The notes under the pieces: model-generated
Told to the model about the DNA's origin: nothing
The model's database searches: none
The model's input: only the letters and a program-made list of their open reading frames with translations
Source of the DNA: Cellulomonadaceae bacterium
GTDB taxonomy: Bacteria; Actinomycetota; Actinomycetes; Actinomycetales; Cellulomonadaceae
DNA: 6,835 nucleotides
Direction of reading: 5' to 3'
Assembly: GCA_031282935.1 (NCBI GenBank)
Contig: JAITCS010000032.1
Location: forward strand, 1-6,835
Translations under genes and position numbers: made by a program
Shown here: in pieces, positions 1 to 4,706 of the stretch
Numbering within the stretch: position 1 is the first letter of the stretch
Layout: each line of letters starts with the position of its first letter

Positions 1-639
1 GTGTTCGTTTTCGGATTCGGCAGTGGAAGTGGCCGAACCTTCTGCCGCGCTGGCAATGTCGTCGGGCAAAGAAAGGGGCGCGAACCGGGAATCCGGCGCG
101 TAAGTGGCCTCGCCCTCGGGGTAATTGCCCACCGGCACGGGCGCGCCGCTGAACGAGATGGTAGAGCGCGCTACCGATGGCCGTCGAGGCGCCTCACCTT
201 GGGCCGCGCCCGGCGCTGTACCGTAGGCTGCTGCGCCACCAGCAGGGACACCGACAGCGACCCCGCTTTGAGGTGCGCCTCCAGGCATTCCGCCGAACTG
301 CGGGGCGTACTGCCCGCCAGCGCCACCGGCGCCCGGATACCCGCCAGGAGCAGCGGGACGCGCCGCAGGGGCCAGCCCACCTGGCGCACCAGCACCAGCA
401 CCGACACCAACACCGGAACCACCAGGCGCACCTAAAGGCGCCGCGCCGCCGTAAGCGGAGGTGCGACTCGGCCCGCCACCCAACGGCATCGCGGGTTGCG
501 GCACCACAGGCTGCGGCGCCAGGTGGCCAGTTTCGGCCTTGTGGGGACGCGCCCAGCGGTGCTTTTTGCCAGCTTCAGGGTGGGCAGTGCCCGAGGCTGC
601 TGGATCGTTGTGTTGCGAGTCCATTTTGTGCCAGCGCAT
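1..639 (-). CDS. Gly/Ala/Pro-rich low-complexity protein, 3' end outside window
   Basis: This minus-strand frame is open for 213 codons from ATG at 637-639 to the left edge, so its C-terminus is not seen. I do not recognise the family. Residues 1-40 are polar and basic (His, Lys, Arg, Trp). Residues 41-150 are a Gly/Ala/Pro tract with scattered Tyr (GGYPGAGGAGG, QYAPQFGG, AAAYG) and a GVGVGAGAGA run. Residues 150-213 are Ser/Pro/Glu-rich and turn acidic. There is no signal peptide, membrane segment or catalytic motif in the visible part, which looks intrinsically disordered. The start is well supported: an AGGAGAGG ribosome site ends 7 bases before the ATG, and the ATG shares one base with the TAA of the upstream coiled-coil gene (TAATG), which implies translational coupling. 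A folded domain may lie beyond the edge. A second in-frame ATG is codon 6, but it fits the ribosome site less well. Confidence 0.8.
   Translation of the reverse strand, partial: MRWHKMDSQHNDPAASGTAHPEAGKKHRWARPHKAETGHLAPQPVVPQPAMPLGGGPSRTSAYGGAAPLGAPGGSGVGVGAGAGAPGGLAPAARPAAPGGYPGAGGAGGQYAPQFGGMPGGAPQSGVAVGVPAGGAAAYGTAPGAAQGEAPRRPSVARSTISFSGAPVPVGNYPEGEATYAPDSRFAPLSLPDDIASAAEGSATSTAESENEH
385..414 (-). repeat. Five tandem GGTGNN hexamers inside the Gly-rich gene
   Basis: Read on the minus strand the units are GGTGTT, GGTGTC, GGTGCT, GGTGCT and GGTGCG, coding for Gly-Val/Gly-Ala dipeptides (residues 76-85). The unit is six bases, so slippage would add or remove two residues without breaking the frame. 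Confidence 0.7.
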
Positions 640-1922
640 TATGCGTCCTCTCCTGAGTTAGGCTGCGTGGTGGTGATCCATTCAAAAGTTCCGTCTTGAG
701 GTTCGTCGCGTTGCTCGCCAGCCGGTTGCGGCACAGCGGGCGCCGCAAACGAAGGCGCGGGGGCTGCCGGGGCGCTAGGCGGGGCGAGCGGTGTGGAGCC
801 GGTAATGGGGCGACGCTTGGAAGGGTCGTCAGCCACCCCGATGGTGCGGCGCAGCGCCTCAAGCTGGAGGGCAATCTGGTCGCGGCGTTGCAGCAGGTCA
901 CGGGTGGAGCGCTCGGCCTCGGTGCGGATTCGCAGCGCCTCGGCGTTAGCTTCGGCAACCACGGCCTCAGCCTGCTGGCGGGCGTTTTCGAGGATGCCTT
1001 GGGCGTCAGTGTTGGCGTGCTGGCGGGTGGCCTCAGCGTCAATGACGGCAGCCTCGCGAGCCTGCTCAGTTTCGGCGAGCACCGCAGCGGTACGCCCCTG
1101 CAGCCGGTCGCACTCGTTCCGGGTGTCCTCAAGGATGCGGCGGGAGCGATCCTCGGCGGCGATGATGCGGTCGCGGGCGTCAGCCTCGGCAGTGCGGCGC
1201 TGGTTCGCGATCTCTTGGGCGGTGGCCCGCTGGGTGGTCGCGGCGTCATTCTCGGCGGAGCGCCGCAGGTCGGCTGCATCTTCAGTGGCCTCGGCAGTGA
1301 TCCGGGTGCTCTCCGCGTTGGCCTTCGAGATGATGGTATCGGCCTCGACTTGGGCCTTGGCCACGAGCGCCACGGCTTGGCGTTGCGCATCGGACAGCGC
1401 CTCGGCGGCGCGCTTGCGGGCGTCCGACACCGCCTGGGCGGCCTCGGTTTGCGCCAAAACCACTAAGCGCTCCATGCGGGAGCCGTAAGTGACAGGGCCT
1501 CGGTCTTTGCCGCCCTCGGGTTCTGCAGCGGCGGCAGTGCCAGCAGGGGCAGTGCCAGTGTTTTCGGCATTGGCCCGCTTATCTGGCGCGGCAGCGGCGT
1601 GCCCAACCTGCGCGGGAGTGGCGTTACCACCGTGCGCCGCGACGACCGGCCTTTCCGGCGCGGGAGCGCTGTGCATATCCGAAGCGGAAGCGCTCGGCCC
1701 GAAATGCCCAAGCCCACCGGCGCCGTGCATAGCCGCCGCCGACCTCGCAGCCGGAAGCGGCGCCAAGCCAGAAGTGACGTGCGGGGAAGCGGAGCCGACC
1801 TCCGGCGTGCTGCCCGCAGCGAACCTGGCCCCGTCGCCCTGCGGCGAGTGACCATCGCCTGCCACCCGTCGCACCGGCGGTTCGGGCCAGTTCCGGTTCG
1901 GTGGGATGATTTGGTCCGTCAC
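639..1922 (-). CDS. Hendecad coiled-coil protein with disordered flanks, Scy/FilP/DivIVA-like
   Basis: The product is 427 residues in three parts. Residues 1-146 are Pro/Ala/Gly/His-rich and probably disordered. Residues 147-360 are a continuous Ala/Glu/Arg/Asp-rich helix with almost no Pro or Gly. Residues 362-427 are Pro/Ala-rich, then acidic. From about residue 189 to 342 the helix divides into roughly fourteen 11-residue units (for example KAQVEADTIIS, KANAESTRITA), the hendecad pattern of right-handed or straight coiled coils. Actinobacterial polar cytoskeletal proteins (DivIVA/Wag31, Scy, FilP) have such Ala/Glu/Arg-rich rods, so a scaffold role in the cytoplasm is the best inference. 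The conserved N-terminal membrane-binding module of DivIVA is not visible, so this is not a canonical DivIVA. The start is GTG at 1920-1922 with AGGAG (1928-1932) 5 bases upstream. It heads a two-gene unit with the Gly-rich gene. Alternative: a generic structural coiled coil. Confidence 0.85.
   Translation of the reverse strand: MTDQIIPPNRNWPEPPVRRVAGDGHSPQGDGARFAAGSTPEVGSASPHVTSGLAPLPAARSAAAMHGAGGLGHFGPSASASDMHSAPAPERPVVAAHGGNATPAQVGHAAAAPDKRANAENTGTAPAGTAAAAEPEGGKDRGPVTYGSRMERLVVLAQTEAAQAVSDARKRAAEALSDAQRQAVALVAKAQVEADTIISKANAESTRITAEATEDAADLRRSAENDAATTQRATAQEIANQRRTAEADARDRIIAAEDRSRRILEDTRNECDRLQGRTAAVLAETEQAREAAVIDAEATRQHANTDAQGILENARQQAEAVVAEANAEALRIRTEAERSTRDLLQRRDQIALQLEALRRTIGVADDPSKRRPITGSTPLAPPSAPAAPAPSFAAPAVPQPAGEQRDEPQDGTFEWITTTQPNSGEDA
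647..654 (-). promoter_or_regulatory. Ribosome binding site inside the end of the coiled-coil gene
   Basis: AGGAGAGG on the minus strand lies within the last codons of the coiled-coil gene, 7 bases before the ATG at 637-639. It fixes the start of the Gly-rich protein and supports stop-restart coupling of the two genes. Confidence 0.7.
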
Positions 1923-1927
1923 TGCTG

Positions 1928-1932
1928 CTCCT
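1928..1932 (-). promoter_or_regulatory. Ribosome binding site of the coiled-coil gene
   Basis: AGGAG on the minus strand lies 5 bases upstream of the GTG at 1920-1922 and supports that non-ATG start. Confidence 0.65.
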
Positions 1933-2138
1933 GATTTGCCTAGACGATGTTCATAACTTTCGAGCTTTACAACCGGGATATGGCGCTAAATGCCCTATGA
2001 AGCAAACCTCAAAGGGCGCGGCGACTGCTTTAAGCCTAACTTAAGCAAGCATCCAGAGCGCTGAGCCTCCCAAGCGCTACTTTATCCCACGTCAGCGCGA
2101 GTTTTCGTTGCCACGCCCATAGTTTCAACTCCCGCAAT

Positions 2139-2167
2139 TTTCGAAACTCAAAAAAGCGCCATATTAT
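2139..2167 (+). promoter_or_regulatory. Candidate promoter for the Ig-like gene
   Basis: TATTAT at 2162-2167 matches five of six bases of the -10 consensus. TTTCGA at 2139-2144 is a poor -35 at exactly 17 bases spacing. Transcription would begin near 2174, giving a leader of about 90 bases. The -35 overlaps the right arm of the AGTTTC/GAAACT inverted repeat (2121-2148), which could be an operator. This is motif-level evidence only. Confidence 0.3.
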
Positions 2168-2248
2168 CCGACAAATCGCACAATTACCGTTCAAATTGCG
2201 CCGCGCATACGGCATCATTTCTCTTGTTCGCACCGATCAACGGAGACT

Positions 2249-2253
2249 GGAGG
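2249..2253 (+). promoter_or_regulatory. Ribosome binding site that sets the Ig-like gene start
   Basis: GGAGG lies 9 bases upstream of ATG 2263-2265. It decides in favour of that start over the in-frame TTG at 2224, which has no comparable site and would place this GGAGG inside the gene. Confidence 0.7.
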
Positions 2254-2262
2254 CGCATTTTA

Positions 2263-3075
2263 ATGCCCGCTATACAAACGGCCCGCGAAAAAGGAGCAGA
2301 GCTTTCCACCCCGGAAAGCGACACGACTGGCACGCTATCTACCAGCGCGCTGCCCGCCGCTCAAACATACGTGTTGGCAGAAGTTGTCTCAAAGATTGCA
2401 GAAGCAGCGGTGTCGGCGAGTCACGCCCCGACAAATCCAGATCAGGTAGCGGACGCAACTTATTTACCACCAGGGCTTGAGGTGCTGAGCTTTCCAGAAT
2501 TGCTTAACACCTACGACGGGTTCGAGGTGAGCGGTCGCGCCTGGGGCACCGCCATTGCCGGGCGGCAAGTTCAGGTGAGCATCGCCGGGGTCACCCGCTC
2601 CGCCCGCGTGATTGACGGCCTTTGGGACGTCGTTTTCGAGGACGGCGCGCTGCCGCGATACGGGCACGGCACGCGCGAAATCCGGGCCTCGATTCGGGAT
2701 TCGCACGGCAGCACCTCCCGCACCTCGCTCAAGGTTATGCTGGAAGAGTTCGCCGAGGGGTACGTGCAGATTGACGCCGAGCACGAGGTGCGCACGACAG
2801 CGCGCGGCTCCTATTTGGTGGTCAAGGGCGACTTGGCGCTCGGCACCCACGATCAGGCGCGCGAGCTGGTTGTGCTTTTGGTGCATGACGATGAGGCGCA
2901 GAGCATTGCCGCCACCGGCGCCATCAAAGCGGGCTGGCAGTTCGGGGAGTGGCGGGCGTGGATTCCGCTGCGCAACGTAAAGCCTGGCACCTATAATGTG
3001 CGCGCGCAACTGATGGATCACGCCAACGCGGCGTTGACGCACATAGCTTTGGGGAACGTGCCCGTTACAATATAG
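2263..3075 (+). CDS. Two-domain Ig-like (beta-sandwich) protein, function unknown
   Basis: The product is 270 residues and not a family I can name. Residues 1-67 are Ala/Ser/Thr-rich with a short helical stretch (about 34-52). Residues 68-160 resemble a bacterial Ig-like domain: alternating hydrophobic strands, an 'xVxGRAWG' strand, a 'GLWDVVF' strand, and a 'GTREIRASIRDSHG' ending typical of such folds. Residues 165-270 appear to be a second, diverged copy with the strand order 'YLVVKGDL', 'ELVVLLVHDD', 'GEWRAWIPL' and 'GTYNVRAQLMD'. There is no Sec signal peptide, no transmembrane segment and no LPXTG-type tail at the C-terminus (it ends NVPVTI), so it is probably not a substrate of the sortase next door and may be cytoplasmic, which is unusual for an Ig-like protein. 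The start is ATG 2263 by its GGAGG site. It is divergent from the coiled-coil gene and 116 bases upstream of the sortase on the same strand. The fold assignment is by eye. Confidence 0.85.
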   Translation: MPAIQTAREKGAELSTPESDTTGTLSTSALPAAQTYVLAEVVSKIAEAAVSASHAPTNPDQVADATYLPPGLEVLSFPELLNTYDGFEVSGRAWGTAIAGRQVQVSIAGVTRSARVIDGLWDVVFEDGALPRYGHGTREIRASIRDSHGSTSRTSLKVMLEEFAEGYVQIDAEHEVRTTARGSYLVVKGDLALGTHDQARELVVLLVHDDEAQSIAATGAIKAGWQFGEWRAWIPLRNVKPGTYNVRAQLMDHANAALTHIALGNVPVTI

Positions 3076-3191
3076 CGAAATGTAGGCTGTTCGCGGTTGC
3101 GGGCCGTTCGGTGTTGCGGATCGCTTGCGGTTGTGGTGTGTTCGCTGTTTTGTTGTGTTCGCTGTCGTGGTGAATTCACTGTTGAAATGGG
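3076..3191. other. G/T-rich low-complexity spacer with a direct repeat
   Basis: The + strand between the Ig-like gene and the sortase is built from repeated GTT/TTG/CGG words and contains no A from 3121 to 3172. TGTGTTCGCTGT occurs twice (3137-3148 and 3154-3165), 17 bases apart. No hairpin-plus-T-run terminator and no clear promoter could be recognised, so whether the two genes share a transcript is open. Confidence 0.55.
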
Positions 3192-4091
3192 GTGAGCGTG
3201 GTGGTTACGGTAGTTCAAGCGCCGGTAACGGTGATGCCGCCTGGTCAAATGCCTAAACCCCCGGCTCGGGCGCGGCGCGGCTTCCGCTTCTGGCTGGGCA
3301 TTTTGCTTATCGTGGCCGGTTTGGCGATGGCGGGCCTGTTCTGGTGGGACACTTTTGGCACCACGATGATGGTGCGCGGCACCCACGAAGCGGAAATCGT
3401 TGAAGTGGTCGAATCCTGGCCGCAAGCTCCAGAAGAAATAGTTAGCTCCGATAAACTACTGCGCGATTTTGAACAGTTCCCGCCGCCCCGCATGGAAATG
3501 GGCACCACCGGGGACGCCTTCGGGATATTAACCATCCCAAGTTGGCAAGGCCTGACTTGGCGCGCGGGCGTTACCGCTTCGGCCGCTGAGGGCGACCAAT
3601 TACGCAACCGGATTCTGGTGCGCCAAGGCGGCGAAACCGAGGCCGTGACCAACCGGATCCTCAACACCGGGGCCGCCGTCCACTACCTCGACACCGCCGG
3701 GCCAGGGGACATCGGAAACTTCTCGCTCTCCGCCCACCGCCGCAGCCACGGCGACAACTTCCTCCACCTACCGGAACTGGTAGAGGGCGACTGGGTGGTT
3801 CTGGAAACCCATTCCGCCTGGTATATATATCGAATAATCGGGGAGGGCCAGGTGGTGCTCCCCACCGACGTTTCGGTAATCAACCCCGACCCGTTCAGCC
3901 CCGTTGACGAAAACGGGATGCAAACCCCCACCCGTCGCCTGATCACCCTGACCACCTGCACCACGCCCAGCGGTGGCGCCTTCGGCAACTCGCACCGCTG
4001 GATCGTACACGGGGAGCTGGACTCCTGGATGCCGCGCTCGTACGGGATACCGCCGATGATTGACCAGTACTGGACCGAAGAGGTTAGCTAG
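3192..4091 (+). CDS. Class E sortase, membrane-anchored transpeptidase
   Basis: This is a 299-residue sortase. Residues 1-30 are a Pro/basic cytoplasmic tail, 31-51 a single membrane helix (an uncleaved anchor), and about 108-277 the extracytoplasmic sortase beta-barrel. The catalytic triad is visible: His182 in LSAHRRSHGDNF, Cys256 in LITLTTC and Arg269 in NSHRWIV. The fused 'GDIGNFSLSAHR' block, 'YRI' strand and 'LTLTTC' block are those of class E enzymes, which in actinobacteria join cell-wall proteins, often with LAXTG-type motifs, to peptidoglycan. The Cys-to-Arg loop (TTPSGGAFGNSH) is longer than the short loop after 'TTCHP' in many class E members, and the usual His after Cys is Thr. 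No sorting-signal protein lies beside it, so its substrates must be elsewhere. The start is uncertain: GTG at 3192, 3198 and 3201 are all in frame and no strong ribosome site separates them. Confidence 0.95.
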   Translation: MSVVVTVVQAPVTVMPPGQMPKPPARARRGFRFWLGILLIVAGLAMAGLFWWDTFGTTMMVRGTHEAEIVEVVESWPQAPEEIVSSDKLLRDFEQFPPPRMEMGTTGDAFGILTIPSWQGLTWRAGVTASAAEGDQLRNRILVRQGGETEAVTNRILNTGAAVHYLDTAGPGDIGNFSLSAHRRSHGDNFLHLPELVEGDWVVLETHSAWYIYRIIGEGQVVLPTDVSVINPDPFSPVDENGMQTPTRRLITLTTCTTPSGGAFGNSHRWIVHGELDSWMPRSYGIPPMIDQYWTEEVS

Positions 4092-4100
4092 CGCGCCGCC

Positions 4101-4223
4101 GAGCCCGGTGGTTGAGCTGCAGCTCGGTGGTTGAGCCCGTCGAAACCACCTCGCCGTTCCGTAGGTTTCGACGGGGCTCAACCTCCAGCCTTTCCCGGTG
4201 GTTGAGCGAACCCGGTGGTTAAG
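4101..4223. repeat. Cluster of GGTGGTTGAG repeats with a large inverted repeat
   Basis: The unit GGTGGTTGAG occurs at 4107-4116, 4126-4135 and 4197-4206, with a variant GGTGGTTAAG at 4214-4223. Most units are preceded by CCC or CTC. The second copy extends into an inverted repeat: left arm 4129-4147 (ggttgagcccgtcgaaacc), right arm 4164-4183 (its reverse complement with one extra G), 16-base loop. GAGCTGCAGCTC (4114-4125) is a 12-bp palindrome between the first two units. Words of the form GGTTGAGCCxGTCGAAACC recur in intergenic DNA of several high-GC actinobacteria, so this is probably a dispersed REP-like element. Lying just after the sortase stop it could also form a transcript-end hairpin, but no T run follows. 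Confidence 0.75.
4129..4183. repeat. Inverted repeat, 19/20-base arms, possible bidirectional hairpin
   Basis: The arms at 4129-4147 and 4164-4183 pair over 19 bases with a single bulged G and a 16-base loop. The stem sits 37 bases after the sortase stop codon. In RNA it would be very stable on either strand. It could limit read-through or protect the mRNA 3' end, but the absence of a U tract makes classical termination unproven. Confidence 0.7.
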
Positions 4224-4228
4224 CAAGT

Positions 4229-4242
4229 GTGTCGCGCGACAC
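4229..4242. repeat. Perfect 14-bp palindrome GTGTCGCGCGACAC
   Basis: GTGTCGC/GCGACAC is an exact dyad. It lies between the REP-like cluster and the small membrane-protein gene, 55 bases before its ATG. It could be an operator for a dimeric regulator or a short hairpin. I do not recognise the specific regulator. Confidence 0.45.
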
Positions 4243-4263
4243 TTTGGGCTGGGCGGGTTAGGA

Positions 4264-4277
4264 TTCGCTTAAGCGAA
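4264..4277. repeat. Perfect 14-bp palindrome TTCGCTTAAGCGAA
   Basis: TTCGCTT/AAGCGAA is an exact dyad ending 20 bases before the ATG at 4298, a position suited to an operator or to a hairpin near the ribosome site. The regulator is unknown. Confidence 0.45.
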
Positions 4278-4297
4278 ATCGGCAGGTGGTGAGCGGC

Positions 4298-4666
4298 ATG
4301 AAATTGAACGTTTTGTTTGCGGAGTTGACCAAGTACACTGGGCTGTTCGCAATCCTCATCACCCTGGGCATGGGGTTGTGGCGGGCCATGCTAGCGCGGG
4401 CCGAACGCAAAGTCGCGGCCACCCTCCTGGCTGATCTGTCGCTGCAGACTCGGTTAGGCCAACTTGCCGCAGAATTGGCGGCACTGGAATCAGGGCCAAC
4501 CTACGCGAGAAACTTCAAGGTCAAGGCTGCCACCCTGGCCTACGAGGGTCTGCTGGTTGAGGCATGCAAACGCGCGGGGATAAGCCCAGAACCGCAAAGC
4601 CACTATGAAGACATTGAGCGTCTGCGCAAGGAACGAGCACTCACGGCAGCGGGCTGGGCCTGGTGA
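4298..4666 (+). CDS. Small single-pass membrane protein of unknown function
   Basis: The product is 122 residues and not recognised. One membrane helix spans about residues 13-31 (TGLFAILITLGMGLWRAML), followed by basic residues (RAERK) that place the rest in the cytoplasm by the positive-inside rule. Residues 32-66 are an Ala/Leu/Glu-rich amphipathic helix (LADLSLQTRLGQLAAELAALE) and the remainder is charged and helical, ending AGWAW. It resembles small anchored adaptor or phage-like membrane proteins only in outline. ATG 4298 is chosen because AGGTGG (4284-4289) lies 8 bases upstream; GTG at 4286 and 4289 would add four or three residues but overlap that site. Two 14-bp palindromes precede it, and 40 bases separate its stop from the isocitrate dehydrogenase start. 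Confidence 0.75.
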   Translation: MKLNVLFAELTKYTGLFAILITLGMGLWRAMLARAERKVAATLLADLSLQTRLGQLAAELAALESGPTYARNFKVKAATLAYEGLLVEACKRAGISPEPQSHYEDIERLRKERALTAAGWAW

Positions 4667-4690
4667 CACCGCCCGACCCAAGGATAGTGT
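4663..4690 (+). promoter_or_regulatory. Candidate promoter for isocitrate dehydrogenase
   Basis: GTGACA (4663-4668, five of six bases of TTGACA) and TAGTGT (4685-4690, fitting the TAnnnT form) are separated by 16 bases. The -35 overlaps the stop codon of the upstream gene. A second TAnnnT box, TAGGGT (4693-4698), lies 8 bases before GTG 4707 and would suit a leaderless transcript. This is motif-level evidence only. Confidence 0.3.
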
Positions 4691-4706
4691 GGTAGGGTCA
4701 AGGGCT

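Larger units (their letters stand above)
1923..2262. promoter_or_regulatory. Divergent intergenic region, no gene seen
   Basis: This 340-base stretch separates the start of the leftward coiled-coil gene from the start of the rightward Ig-like gene and is visibly richer in A/T than its flanks, so it should hold both promoters. Small inverted repeats are present: GCTTTAAG (2027-2034) with CTTAAGC (2040-2046); AGCGCT (2057-2062) with AGCGCT (2073-2078, 10-base loop); AGTTTC (2121-2126) with GAAACT (2143-2148); and CAATT (2181-2185) with AATTG (2194-2198). None has a following T run, so none reads as an intrinsic terminator. I could not identify a convincing promoter for the leftward gene. A 65-codon minus-strand frame here has no credible start signal and is treated as chance. 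Confidence 0.6.

Noticed and set aside
1..435. Plus-strand open frame of 144 codons and overlapping 177-656 frame
   Set aside because: They are Arg/Thr/His-rich shadows of the minus-strand Gly-rich gene, whose start has a strong ribosome site and coupled overlap.
575..1488. Long open frames on both strands inside the coiled-coil gene (575-1390 minus, 696-1466 and 793-1488 plus)
   Set aside because: They are by-products of the GC-rich, Ala/Glu/Arg codon pattern. Only the 639-1922 minus frame gives a coherent repeat protein with start and ribosome site.
2036..2233. 65-codon minus-strand frame in the divergent spacer
   Set aside because: It lies in AT-richer promoter-like DNA, has no credible ribosome site, and its Arg/Trp/Leu-rich product has no recognisable pattern.
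2224..2262. TTG start extending the Ig-like protein by 13 residues
   Set aside because: It has no ribosome site, while GGAGG at 2249-2253 fits ATG 2263. The extension also does not create a signal peptide.
2464..3042. Minus-strand 192-codon frame opposite the Ig-like gene
   Set aside because: It is a shadow frame; the product is His/Arg/Gly-rich without structure, and the plus-strand gene is better supported.
4129..4183. Classical intrinsic terminator of the sortase gene
   Set aside because: The hairpin is strong but no T run follows on either strand, so it is recorded as an inverted repeat only.
4101..4223. CRISPR array
   Set aside because: The units are about 10 bases, irregularly spaced and partly inverted, without uniform spacers or nearby cas genes.
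3018..4226. Minus-strand frames opposite the sortase
   Set aside because: The sortase catalytic motifs prove the plus-strand frame; these frames have no motif or start signal.
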